Assembly: GCA_900319835.1 (NCBI GenBank)
Contig: ONPY01000027.1
Location: forward strand, 1 to 26,290
DNA length: 26,290 nt
Direction of reading: 5' to 3'
Source of the DNA: an uncultured Eubacteriales bacterium
Lineage (GTDB): Bacteria; Bacillota_A; Clostridia; Oscillospirales; Oscillospiraceae
Below are positions 6,700-14,064 of the stretch, in pieces; position 1 is the first letter of the stretch; the number at the start of each line of letters is the position of its first letter. Under the pieces are notes generated by a model. It ran no database searches. It was not told where the DNA came from and was given only the letters and a program-made list of their open reading frames with translations. The translations under genes and the position numbers were made by a program.

Positions 6700-6847
6700 A
6701 AGGGGCGACAGACCCCTCAGTCCGGCTGCGCCGGAAGTGTAAGCAAAGGGGTGGAGACCCCTCAGTCCGGCTGCGCCGGAAGTGTAAGCAAAGGGGCACA
6801 GACCCCTCAGTCCGGCTGCGCCGGACAGCTCCCCTTGAAAGGGGAGC
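6700..6847 (+). repeat. Three-copy 45-46 bp hairpin repeat between pgk and tpiA
   Basis: Three tandem copies, with the G-run of each starting at 6702, 6748 and 6793. Every copy holds an AGGGG/CCCCT mini-hairpin followed by a hairpin TCCGGC-TGC-GCCGGA at 6721-6735, 6766-6780 and 6811-6825 (exact 45-bp steps). The first two continue with AGTGTAAGC; the third instead runs into CAGCTCCCCT...AGGGGAGC, an 8-bp stem at 6828-6847. It occupies almost the whole 194-bp gap between pgk and tpiA. Similar CAGTC-hairpin-CAGCTCCCC palindromes are, as far as I recall, common between genes in gut Clostridia, but that was not checked. Confidence 0.88.
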
Positions 6848-6872
6848 CTATAAGGAAAGGAATTAGATTGAA

Positions 6873-7646
6873 ATGAACAGAAAGTACCGCAAAACCGTTA
6901 TCGCCGGCAACTGGAAGATGAACATGCTGGCTTCCGAGATCAAGCCCTTCATGGAGCAGCTCAAGGAGAACCTGCCCAAGACCCGCACCTGCGAGATGGT
7001 GCTGTGCACCCCCGCCGTGATGATCCCCGCGATGATCAAGGCCGGCAAGGACTGCAAGGTTGCCGCCGGCGGCCAGGACGTCAGCAAGTACGAGAAGGGC
7101 GCCTACACCGGTGAGGTGTCCGCCAGCCAGCTGGCTGACATCGGCGCCAAGTACTGCATCGTCGGCCACAGCGAGCGCCGTCAGTACCACCACGAGGACG
7201 ACATGCTCATCAACGCCAAGGTCAAGGCCCTGATCGAGAAGGGCATCACCCCCATCATCTGCGTGGGCGAGAGCCTGGAGCAGCGCGAGATGGATCTGAC
7301 CATGGAGTACGTCAGCTACCAGGTCAAGGCCGCGCTCAGCGGTGTGGACGCCACCAAGCTCCGCCGCTGCATCATCGCCTACGAGCCCATCTGGGCCATC
7401 GGCACCGGCAAGACCGCCACGGCCGAGCAGGCTGAGGAAGTCTGCCGCGGCATCCGCGCCGTTATCCGCAACATCTACGGCGCCCGTCCCGCCCGCGCTG
7501 TCAGCATTCTCTACGGCGGCAGCATGAACGCCAAGAACGCCGAAGAGCTTCTGGCCCAGCCCGACATCGACGGCGGCCTCATCGGCGGCGCTTCTCTCAA
7601 GCCCGTTGATTTCGCCACCATCATCAAGGCCACCGATCAGGGCTGA
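6873..7646 (+). CDS. tpiA: Triosephosphate isomerase
   Basis: Interconverts dihydroxyacetone phosphate and glyceraldehyde 3-phosphate (glycolysis, cytoplasm). The 257 residues form a standard TIM barrel with all catalytic parts in place: 'AGNWKMN' (Lys15), 'IVGHSERR' (His99), 'AYEPIWAIGTGKTA' (Glu171 and the mobile loop) and 'LYGGSMNAKNA' with 'IGGASL' at the phosphate-binding C-terminus. ATG 6873 is preceded by AAGGAAAGG at a rather long distance (about 12 nt). The long repeat-filled gap after pgk may separate it into its own transcription or mRNA-processing unit, though no clear promoter is seen. Confidence 0.97.
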   Translation: MNRKYRKTVIAGNWKMNMLASEIKPFMEQLKENLPKTRTCEMVLCTPAVMIPAMIKAGKDCKVAAGGQDVSKYEKGAYTGEVSASQLADIGAKYCIVGHSERRQYHHEDDMLINAKVKALIEKGITPIICVGESLEQREMDLTMEYVSYQVKAALSGVDATKLRRCIIAYEPIWAIGTGKTATAEQAEEVCRGIRAVIRNIYGARPARAVSILYGGSMNAKNAEELLAQPDIDGGLIGGASLKPVDFATIIKATDQG

Positions 7647-7659
7647 TCGCTGGCACAAA

Positions 7660-7690
7660 CGCGCAGGCCGCGGCTTTCGCGGCCTGCGCG
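7660..7690 (+). other. Intra-operon hairpin between tpiA and gpmI
   Basis: A perfect 13-bp stem (CGCGCAGGCCGCG 7660-7672 with CGCGGCCTGCGCG 7678-7690, loop GCTTT), very stable. A TTTT run follows at 7697-7700 and the gpmI ribosome binding site GAAGGAG at once after (7701-7707). It may be a partial terminator or an mRNA end-protecting stem that adjusts gpmI expression. Confidence 0.65.
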
Positions 7691-7715
7691 AATGCGTTTT
7701 GAAGGAGTCGCTTTT

Positions 7716-9233
7716 ATGAGCAAAAAGGCAGTTTTGATTATTATGGACGGCTTCGGTCTGGCCGCCCCCGGCAAGGGCAACGCCGTCTACATGGCCAAGA
7801 CCCCGAACCTGGACAAGCTCTTCCAGCGCTGGCCCCACACCACGCTGCAGGCCTCCGGTCTGGACGTGGGTCTGCCTGAAGGACAGATGGGCAACTCCGA
7901 GGTCGGCCACACCAACATCGGCGCCGGCCGCGTGGTCTTCCAGATCCTGCCCAAGATGACCCGCGAGATCGAAAACGGCAAGTTCTTTGAAAACAAGGTC
8001 TACATCAAGGCCATGGAGGACGCCAAGGCAAACGGCAAGGCTCTGCACATCCTGGGCCTCATGTCCGACGGCGGCGTCCACAGCCACCTCAAGCACGTCT
8101 TCGGCATCCTGGATATGGCCAGGTCCCGCGGCGTGGAGCAGGTCTATGTCCACTGCTTCCTGGACGGGCGCGACGTGCCCCCCACCTCCGGCGCGGGCTT
8201 TATCAAGGCCCTGAAGGAAAAGTGCGAGGCGCTGGGCAACGCGAAGATCGCCACGGTGCAGGGCCGCTTCTGGGGCATGGACCGCGACAAGCGCTGGGAC
8301 CGCGTGGAAAAGGGCTACAACGCCATCGTCTGCGGCGAGGGCGTCCAGGACCCCGACCCCGTGCACGCCATTGAGGCCAGCTACGCCAAGAACGTCACCG
8401 ACGAGTTTGTGGAGCCTGTGGTCTGCTGCGCGGACGGCGTCATCAACCCCGGCGACAGCGTGATCTTCATGAACTTCCGCCCCGACCGCGCCCGCGAGAT
8501 GACCTGGGCGTTGAACCTGGAGGGCTTCGACGGCTTTGCCAGAAAGAAGACCGTCTATCCCCTCAGCTACGTCTGCACCGCCCAGTATGACGAGTCCCTG
8601 CCCCTGCCCATCGCCTACCCGCCCGAGGTCATCGAGAACACCCTGGGCGACTATATCAGCGCTCTGGGCATGAAGCAGTTCCGCGTGGCCGAGACTGAGA
8701 AGTACGCCCACGTCACCTTCTTCTTCAACGGCGGCGTGGAGAAGGAGACCGAGGGGGAGGAGCGCTGCCTGGTGCCCAGCCCCAAGGAGTTTGCCACCTA
8801 CGATCTCGTCCCTGAGATGAGCGCCTACAAGGTCTGCGACAAGGTGGTTGAGGCCATCGCCTCCGACAAGTACGGTCTCATCGTCTGCAACTTTGCCAAC
8901 TGCGACATGGTCGGACACACCGGCGTCATGGACGCGGCGATCAAGGCTGTGGAGACCGTGGACGCCTGCATGGGCCGCATCGCCGCGGAGTTGGAGAAGC
9001 ACCCGGACACGGTCCTGCTGCTGACCGCCGACCACGGCAACGCCGACGTGATGTTCGACGAACAAACCGGCAAGGTCAACACCGCCCACACCACCAACCC
9101 CGTGCCCTTCCTGGTCACCGTCGACGGTGCCAGCCTCAAGCCCGGCCGTCTTGCCGACATCGCCCCCACGATCCTCAAGGTCATGGGCCTTGAGCAGCCT
9201 GCCGAGATGACCGGCGAGTCCCTGATCGGCTGA
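7716..9233 (+). CDS. gpmI: 2,3-bisphosphoglycerate-independent phosphoglycerate mutase
   Basis: Interconverts 3- and 2-phosphoglycerate with a phosphoserine intermediate and two Mn ions (glycolysis, cytoplasm). The 505 residues match the usual length. Visible are the metal-binding 'MDGFGL' (Asp11), the catalytic serine in 'GQMGNSEVGHTNIGAGR' (Ser61), 'DGRDVPPTSG', 'GRFWGMDRDKRWDRV', 'NFRPDRARE', 'NCDMVGHTGV' and 'LTADHGNAD', covering both the phosphatase and transferase domains. ATG 7716 is preferred over an in-frame start at 7692 because GAAGGAG precedes it by 8 nt and the protein then begins with the usual 'MSKKAVLIIMDG'. Last gene of the glycolytic run; an enolase gene is not in the window. 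Confidence 0.97.
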   Translation: MSKKAVLIIMDGFGLAAPGKGNAVYMAKTPNLDKLFQRWPHTTLQASGLDVGLPEGQMGNSEVGHTNIGAGRVVFQILPKMTREIENGKFFENKVYIKAMEDAKANGKALHILGLMSDGGVHSHLKHVFGILDMARSRGVEQVYVHCFLDGRDVPPTSGAGFIKALKEKCEALGNAKIATVQGRFWGMDRDKRWDRVEKGYNAIVCGEGVQDPDPVHAIEASYAKNVTDEFVEPVVCCADGVINPGDSVIFMNFRPDRAREMTWALNLEGFDGFARKKTVYPLSYVCTAQYDESLPLPIAYPPEVIENTLGDYISALGMKQFRVAETEKYAHVTFFFNGGVEKETEGEERCLVPSPKEFATYDLVPEMSAYKVCDKVVEAIASDKYGLIVCNFANCDMVGHTGVMDAAIKAVETVDACMGRIAAELEKHPDTVLLLTADHGNADVMFDEQTGKVNTAHTTNPVPFLVTVDGASLKPGRLADIAPTILKVMGLEQPAEMTGESLIG

Positions 9234-9251
9234 TCCTTATAAAAGACGAAG

Positions 9252-9277
9252 GAGCGCTCCGCATCTGCGGAGCGCTC
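9252..9277. other. Hairpin after gpmI (left member of a matched pair)
   Basis: An 11-12 bp stem: GAGCGCTCCGC and GCGGAGCGCTC around a 4-nt loop ATCT. It lacks an adjacent T-tract, so its role as the gpmI terminator is doubtful. The same 11-bp arms occur again at 9469-9494. Confidence 0.7.
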
Positions 9278-9302
9278 GAAGTGCAAATAAAGTCCTTTTC
9301 CC

Positions 9303-9444
9303 GTCATTGCGAACCAGTGACCGCTGTCACTGGTGTGGTGCACACCCTGCGGGTGCAATCCGCACACTCCGGAGAATGCATGATTTCTGGCACTTTACCG
9401 GAGAACGGATTCCCACGCCAGCGTGCGCGCTGGCTCGGAATGAC
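9303..9444. repeat. MITE-like palindromic repeat element (142 bp)
   Basis: The ends are imperfect terminal inverted repeats: GTCATTGCGAACCAG at 9303-9317, and at 9430-9444 the reverse complement reads GTCATTCCGAGCCAG (13 of 15 identical). The arms keep pairing inwards (ACCAGTGAC...GTCACTGGT on the left; CCAGCGTGCGCGCTGG on the right; a GCAATCC / GGATTCC pair). No transposase is encoded. A shorter relative is at 20258-20297, so it is a dispersed family. No clear target-site duplication is seen. Together with its two flanking hairpins it fills the 276-bp gap between gpmI and galE, where no gene was found. Confidence 0.8.
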
Positions 9445-9468
9445 ACACTATTTAAGGTACTAAAGCCT

Positions 9469-9494
9469 GAGCGCTCCGCGAATGCGGAGCGCTC
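9469..9494. terminator. Hairpin/terminator between gpmI and galE (right member of a matched pair)
   Basis: Stem GAGCGCTCCGC / GCGGAGCGCTC around GAAT, followed on the plus strand by TTTCG and, 8 nt further, TTTT. It lies 15 bp beyond the galE stop. It may serve as a weak terminator for gpmI, galE or both. The arms are identical to those at 9252-9277. Confidence 0.55.
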
Positions 9495-9509
9495 TTTCGT
9501 ATCGTTTTA

Positions 9510-10526
9510 TCAGGTGTTGTAGCCCATGGGATTCTTGGACTGCCAGGCCCAGGTGTCGCGGCACATGTCGTCCAGATTGTACTGGGCCTTCCAGCCCAGC
9601 AGCTCCGCGCTCTTGTCGGGGCTGGAGTAGACCGTGGCGAGATCCCCCGGGCGGCGGCCCACGATCTCATAGGGGATCTTCACGCCGGTGACGCGCTCAA
9701 AGGCGTGCACCATGTCCAGCACGCTGTAGCCGGTGCCGGTGCCGAGGTTGAAGACATTCTCGCCCCGGTGCTTCATCATGTACTCGATGGCGCAGACGTG
9801 GCCGCGGGCCAGGTCCACCACGTGGATGTAGTCCCGCACGCCGGTGCCGTCGGGGGTGTTGTAGTCGTCGCCGTAGACACTCAGATGGTCGCGCCTGCCC
9901 ACCGCCACCTGGGCAATGTAGGGCATGAGGTTGTTGGGGATACCGCGGGGGTCTTCACCGATCAGGCCGCTGGAGTGGGCGCCGATGGGGTTGAAGTAGC
10001 GCAGCAGGGAGACGGAGAAGTCGTCCACCGCCTTGGCGGTGTCCCGCAGGATCTGCTCGGACATGTACTTGGTCCAGCCATAGGGGTTGGTACACATGCC
10101 GGTCTTGGAGGTCTCCTTGAGGGGCATGTCGTTATCCCCGGAGTAGACCGTGGCGGAGGAGGAGAAGACGATGTCGTGGACGCCGTGGTCCTTCATCGCT
10201 CTGCACAGCTGCACGGTGGAGTTGAGGTTGTTGTCGTAGTACTCCAGCGGCATGGCCACGGATTCGCCCACGGCCTTGAGCCCCGCGAAGTGGATGACAC
10301 AGCCGATGTCGTGCTTTTCAAAGATGCGGTCGAGCGCCGCGCGGTCGCGCACGTCGATCTCATAGAAGGCCAGATCCTTGCCGCAGATCTGCTCCACGCG
10401 CTCGAGAGACTTGGCGCTGGAGTTGACCAGATTGTCCGCCACGACCACGCCGTAGCCGCGGTTGAGAAGCTCCACACAGGTGTGGCTGCCGATGTAGCCG
10501 GCGCCGCCGGTAACCAGTACGTTCAT
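9510..10526 (-). CDS. galE: UDP-glucose 4-epimerase
   Basis: Interconverts UDP-glucose and UDP-galactose with bound NAD (Leloir pathway and supply of galactose for surface polysaccharides; cytoplasm). A 338-residue extended short-chain dehydrogenase of normal length: Rossmann 'GGAGYIGSH' (7-15), 'DNLVNSS' (31-37), the catalytic Ser in 'FSSSATVYG'-type sequence (here SSSATVYSG, about 122-130) and the Y-x3-K pair at Tyr149/Lys153 ('PYGWTKYMSE'). It ends with the usual 'ATVYSSPDKSAELLGW' sugar-nucleotide-binding region. ATG 10526 is preceded by GAGGAGG. It starts 16 bp after the stop of the nucleotidyltransferase gene, forming a two-gene operon. Confidence 0.96.
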   Translation of the reverse strand: MNVLVTGGAGYIGSHTCVELLNRGYGVVVADNLVNSSAKSLERVEQICGKDLAFYEIDVRDRAALDRIFEKHDIGCVIHFAGLKAVGESVAMPLEYYDNNLNSTVQLCRAMKDHGVHDIVFSSSATVYSGDNDMPLKETSKTGMCTNPYGWTKYMSEQILRDTAKAVDDFSVSLLRYFNPIGAHSSGLIGEDPRGIPNNLMPYIAQVAVGRRDHLSVYGDDYNTPDGTGVRDYIHVVDLARGHVCAIEYMMKHRGENVFNLGTGTGYSVLDMVHAFERVTGVKIPYEIVGRRPGDLATVYSSPDKSAELLGWKAQYNLDDMCRDTWAWQSKNPMGYNT

Positions 10527-10542
10527 ATTGTTTCCTCCTCTT

Positions 10543-11451
10543 TCAGTCCAGTAGGGTTTCCGGGTAAATGCCTTTTTCCCGCATACCGCGGATGGCGGAG
10601 ACCACGCTCTGCATGTCCTCCTTGTAGGTCATGCCGTACCACTGCTCATGGCAGTTGAGCACCTGAACCGTGGCGAGCTTCTCCTTGATGCAGGCGTTGG
10701 CCACAAAGGGCAGAAAGTACTCGCCCTTCAGGGGATTGGTTTTGAGACTCTCATCCAGCCAGGCGGGAAAGCGCGCTTCCAGCTCGCGCATCATGTCCTG
10801 CCCGAAGCCCCAGAAGTTCATGGACACCGGCGAGTCCCCGGACAGCGGCACAAAGCTCACGCCGTCCTCGGTGTAGGCCGCGTCCGCGCCGCGCTTTTCG
10901 ATATGGGTGCGCTCCACAATATCCGCCAGCAGCCCGTTTTCGATGTGGCAGACGCCGCGGGCAACGTGCCCGTTTTCGGTCACGGTGTTGCGCAGCTGGT
11001 AGGCGACCATCGCGTGCTCGTTCTCCGGCCGCTCCGCGGCAAGAAAATCATAGAGCGTCTGATACGCGCCGGGGCCGTAAAAGTCGTCGGCATTGATGAC
11101 GGCGAAGGGACCGTCCACCGCGTCTTTCGCGCAGAGCACCGCGTGGCCCGTACCCCAGGGCTTGACGCGCCCCTCGGGGACCTGATACCCCGCGGGGAGC
11201 CTGTCCAGCTCCTGATAGACGTAGGAGACCTCAAAGTATTTCTCGGCGCGGCGGCCGACGGCGGCCTTGAAGTCCTCTTCAATGGCGTGCTTGATGATAA
11301 AGGCTACCTTGCGAAAGCCGGCGCGGTAGGCATCATAGAGAGAGAAGTCGATGATGGCGTGACCGTGCTCGTCCACGGCCATGATCTGCTTGAGTCCGCC
11401 AAAGCGGCTGCCCATTCCGGCAGCCAGGATGACAAGGGTGGGTTCCAGCAT
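10543..11451 (-). CDS. Sugar-phosphate nucleotidyltransferase family protein
   Basis: A 302-residue GT-A-fold nucleotidyltransferase that probably makes an NDP-sugar from a sugar 1-phosphate. The N-terminal nucleotide-binding loop reads 'ILAAGMGSRFGGLKQ', a variant of the usual G-x-G-T/S-R-x-x-x-x-P-K motif with KQ in place of PK. 'GTGHAVLCAKD' and 'VINADDFYG' supply the usual base- and Mg-binding positions, as in UTP-glucose-1-phosphate uridylyltransferase-like proteins. The close pairing with galE makes a UDP-hexose role likely; substrate identity is inferred from context only. ATG 11451 is chosen because GAGGTG lies 9 nt upstream and it removes a 33-residue leader that looks non-homologous. 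A promoter is at 11489-11517. Confidence 0.85.
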   Translation of the reverse strand: MLEPTLVILAAGMGSRFGGLKQIMAVDEHGHAIIDFSLYDAYRAGFRKVAFIIKHAIEEDFKAAVGRRAEKYFEVSYVYQELDRLPAGYQVPEGRVKPWGTGHAVLCAKDAVDGPFAVINADDFYGPGAYQTLYDFLAAERPENEHAMVAYQLRNTVTENGHVARGVCHIENGLLADIVERTHIEKRGADAAYTEDGVSFVPLSGDSPVSMNFWGFGQDMMRELEARFPAWLDESLKTNPLKGEYFLPFVANACIKEKLATVQVLNCHEQWYGMTYKEDMQSVVSAIRGMREKGIYPETLLD

Positions 11452-11488
11452 GAAAACAAACACCTCGGGTTCATTCAAATTCCCCGAC

Positions 11489-11517
11489 AGTATAGCAGAT
11501 TTTTCCGCGTTTGTATA
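11489..11517 (-). promoter_or_regulatory. Promoter of the nucleotidyltransferase-galE operon
   Basis: On the minus strand TATACA (11517-11512), a 17-bp spacer and TATACT (11494-11489), about 40 bp before the start codon. The -10 is good and the -35 matches 4 of 6. Confidence 0.5.
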
Positions 11518-11605
11518 GGGAATTTCAGCGCTTTTTCCCAGAAAGGACAAGAAAGAAATTGTTCTTACACTTTACCCTCATTTGTTCAAATTGGGGCAAA
11601 AGGGA

Positions 11606-11634
11606 TTGACTCTGCTACCCAAAATCAGTATAAT
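11606..11634 (+). promoter_or_regulatory. Strong sigma-A promoter for the small protein and flavoenzyme genes
   Basis: TTGACT (11606-11611), a 17-bp spacer and a perfect TATAAT (11629-11634). This is the closest match to the consensus in the window. Transcription would begin near 11641, about 50 nt before ATG 11690. Confidence 0.85.
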
Positions 11635-11689
11635 ATTCACAGCAAATTCTGCACTTTCATAAAAATCATAGCAGGAGGGAAAGATCCAC

Positions 11690-11896
11690 ATGAAGAAAGC
11701 GAAGAAATTCCTGGTCCTCGTGTGTCTTGGCTGCGTGGGCTACGGCCTGGGCAAGCTGCTTAAGACAGACGCGGCTCGGGATAAGCTATTCGGCATCCTC
11801 GGCGAAGATCTGTATCTTGCCATCCAGGACAAGGTCTATCTTCTCGGCGATCTGCTGATGTGGCCGATCGATTTTGTCAGGGCTCTGCTTCCGTAA
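11690..11896 (+). CDS. Small hypothetical protein with N-terminal hydrophobic segment (68 aa)
   Basis: I do not recognise this protein. It has 68 residues: a basic start (MKKAKK), a hydrophobic stretch with small residues (about 7-23, 'FLVLVCLGCVGYGLGKLL'), then an amphipathic part (24-45) and a second hydrophobic segment (about 46-66) with Trp and Pro, ending in LLP. It could be a small membrane-associated protein. Coding is supported by a consensus-like promoter, GGAGGG before ATG 11690 and codon use like its neighbours. Only 42 bp and no terminator separate it from the large flavoenzyme gene, so the two are probably co-transcribed and may be linked in function. Confidence 0.75.
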   Translation: MKKAKKFLVLVCLGCVGYGLGKLLKTDAARDKLFGILGEDLYLAIQDKVYLLGDLLMWPIDFVRALLP

Positions 11897-11938
11897 GACG
11901 AAACGGAAAAAACATTAAGTAAGTAAAGGAGTAATTCA

Positions 11939-13999
11939 ATGAACCCGAAATATGAACCTCTATTTACGCCCTTCAAAATCGGCGAGGTAGAGATCCCGAA
12001 CCGTATCGTGCAGTGTTCCATGGGCGGCACCACCCTGTTCGGCTGGCTGGAGCCCTCCCACTTCGACACTGAGGCTGCCGACTTCCTGCTCAAGAGAGCA
12101 AAGGACGGCGTCGGCCTGGTTCTCCCCGGCATGCAGGTCATCCGTGACACCATGGGCAGAAAGTGGCTGGACTCCAACCGCCAGATGTACCGCGTGCTCA
12201 AGCCCTACATGGACGAGTACCACAAGACCGGCGGCAAGCTCTTCATCCAGCTGGCCGGCGGCTTCGGCCGTTCTATGGCCGTGACCCCCTGGATGGCTGC
12301 CCTAGCCAGAAATGACCTGCTCAACAAGCTGGCAAGTCCCGTGGTGGACGTGCAGTACGCCTGCGCCTCCGCTTCCGCCACCCCCAACCGCTGGGCCGAC
12401 AACCTCAACTCCCGCCCCTTCACCATTGAAGAGATCCAGGAGATGGTCTGGCACTTCGGCGCCACCGCCAAGAAGCTGCGCGAGGCCGGTGTCGACGGCG
12501 TTGAGATCCACGCCGTGCACGAAGGCTACAACCTCGACCAGTTCGCCATCGCGAACATGAACTTCCGCACCGACCAGTACGGCGGCAGCCTGGAGAACCG
12601 TCTGCGCTTTGCTACCGAGATCGTTCAGGAGATCCACAAGCAGGCCGGCGACGACTTCCCCGTCTCCCTGCGTTACTCCGTCCGCTCCTGCACCAAGGGC
12701 TGGCGCAAGGGCGCCATGCCTTACGAGGAGTTCGAGGAGTTCGGCCGCGACATGGCCGAGTCCGAGAAGGCCGTCAAGATCCTGCAGGATGCCGGCTACG
12801 CCTTCCTCAACTGCGACAACGGCACCTACGACGCCTGGTACTGGGCTCATCCGCCTCAGTACATGCCCGACAACTGCAACCTGCAGGATGTCGAGCATAT
12901 CCGCCAGTTCATTGACATCCCCGTCGCCTGCGCCGGCCGTATGGATCCGGTCAAGGCCGCCGAGGAGATCGCCGCGGGCCGTCTGGACGCCGTGGCCATC
13001 GCCCGCCAGAACCTGGTCGATGAGAACTGGGTCACCAAGATCCGCACCGGCCATGAAGAGGACATCCGTCCCTGCATCCGCTGCCACAACGGCTGCTTTA
13101 ACTTTTCCAAGGCCAACGGCACCGAGAACATGCAGGCTCTGGGCGACTCCCTGCACCTTGCACGCTGCGCCCTGAACCCGCCCACCATGCAGCACAACCG
13201 CTACAAGATCGTTCCCACCAAGAAGCCCAAGAAGGTCGCCATCATCGGCGGCGGCATCGGCGGCATGGAGTGCGCGCTCGTGCTGAAAAAGCGCGGCCAC
13301 AACCCCGTGATCTTCGAGAAGGAAGACCAGCTCGGCGGCCTGTTCCTCACCGCTTCCGCCATGACCTTCAAGGAGAACGACAAGGAGCTCATCGCCTGGT
13401 ACAAGAGAGAGATCGCCAAGGCCGGCGTGGAAGTCCGCTTCAACACCGAGGTCAACGATCTTGGCACCATCCGCAGAGGCTTCGACGAGATCATCGTCTG
13501 CACCGGCTCCGTGCCCAGAACCATGCCCCAGATCAAGGGCTTTGAGAAGACCCGTTCCTTCCGCGAACTGCTGCGTGAGAAGAAGGTCGAGGGCGACAAG
13601 ATCGTCTTCCTGGGCGGCGGCCAGTCCTCCTGCGAGGCGGCTTACGACCTGGTTCTGGCCGGCAAGCACCCCGTCATTGTCGAGTACGGCAACGACCTGG
13701 TTGCGGCTCAGGCCACCTGCCTTGCCAACACCTCCTTCCTGCGTGACGCCATGGAGTACCACAAGGTTCCCGTGTATCTGCACTCCACCATCACCGAGAT
13801 CGGCGACGGCTACTGCATGATCAAGACTCCCAACGAGACCTTCCGCTGCGACTGCGACGCCGTCATCAACGGCATCGGCTTTGTCCCGGCTCCCGTTGGC
13901 GACAAGGGCGCCCATGTCCACCGCGTCGGTGACTGCGTTGCCATCGGCAACCTGCGCACCGTCATCTGGCGTGCCTGGGACGTCTGCATGAGAATCTAG
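11939..13999 (+). CDS. OYE-family Fe-S flavoenzyme (2,4-dienoyl-CoA reductase / enoate reductase / BaiCD type)
   Basis: A 686-residue NAD(P)H-dependent oxidoreductase that would reduce an activated C=C bond; the substrate is unknown. Domain order: FMN TIM barrel (about 1-375) with 'PNRIVQCSMGG', and the active-site segment 'HAVHEGYNLDQF' (His191, His194, Tyr197) followed by 'RTDQYGGSLENR'; 4Fe-4S cysteines C379, C382, C386 and C410; then an FAD/NAD(P) domain with 'KVAIIGGGIGGMECALVL' and a second 'IVFLGGGQSSCEAAYDL' dinucleotide fold. The gap between the third and fourth Fe-S cysteines is 23 residues, against about 11 in E. coli FadH, which fits the anaerobic BaiCD/enoate-reductase-like branch. 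AAAGGAG precedes ATG 11939. Possible roles include reduction of unsaturated acids, steroids or plant phenolics. A strong terminator follows. Confidence 0.9.
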   Translation: MNPKYEPLFTPFKIGEVEIPNRIVQCSMGGTTLFGWLEPSHFDTEAADFLLKRAKDGVGLVLPGMQVIRDTMGRKWLDSNRQMYRVLKPYMDEYHKTGGKLFIQLAGGFGRSMAVTPWMAALARNDLLNKLASPVVDVQYACASASATPNRWADNLNSRPFTIEEIQEMVWHFGATAKKLREAGVDGVEIHAVHEGYNLDQFAIANMNFRTDQYGGSLENRLRFATEIVQEIHKQAGDDFPVSLRYSVRSCTKGWRKGAMPYEEFEEFGRDMAESEKAVKILQDAGYAFLNCDNGTYDAWYWAHPPQYMPDNCNLQDVEHIRQFIDIPVACAGRMDPVKAAEEIAAGRLDAVAIARQNLVDENWVTKIRTGHEEDIRPCIRCHNGCFNFSKANGTENMQALGDSLHLARCALNPPTMQHNRYKIVPTKKPKKVAIIGGGIGGMECALVLKKRGHNPVIFEKEDQLGGLFLTASAMTFKENDKELIAWYKREIAKAGVEVRFNTEVNDLGTIRRGFDEIIVCTGSVPRTMPQIKGFEKTRSFRELLREKKVEGDKIVFLGGGQSSCEAAYDLVLAGKHPVIVEYGNDLVAAQATCLANTSFLRDAMEYHKVPVYLHSTITEIGDGYCMIKTPNETFRCDCDAVINGIGFVPAPVGDKGAHVHRVGDCVAIGNLRTVIWRAWDVCMRI

Positions 14000-14026
14000 T
14001 CTCCTGCCGGCAAAACCCCATCAAAC

Positions 14027-14062
14027 CAAAAGCCCCTCCGGGATTTCCCGGAGGGGCTTTTG
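14027..14062 (+). terminator. Rho-independent terminator after the flavoenzyme
   Basis: A perfect 16-bp stem (14027-14042 with 14047-14062; arms CAAAAGCCCCTCCGGG and its complement, 4-nt loop ATTT) whose A and T tracts are part of the stem. Symmetric, so it could also act for the minus strand. Confidence 0.85.
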
Positions 14063-14064
14063 AT

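Noticed and set aside
6700..6847. CRISPR array
   Set aside because: Three copies at a 45-46 bp period are nearly identical throughout; there are no unique spacers between conserved repeats, and no cas genes nearby.
6807..9089. Long open frame on the minus strand opposite tpiA and gpmI (760 codons)
   Set aside because: It is a mirror of two unmistakable glycolytic genes, with Gly/Ala/Val/His-rich low-complexity translation typical of antisense frames in GC-rich DNA.
9303..9463. Short plus-strand ORFs inside the palindromic element
   Set aside because: They read through inverted-repeat sequence, have no ribosome binding site and no recognisable protein pattern.
12302..13921. Long minus-strand open frame opposite the OYE flavoenzyme (539 codons)
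   Set aside because: Antisense shadow with repetitive Val/Gly/Asp/Leu composition and no family motifs; the plus-strand frame has full domain signatures.
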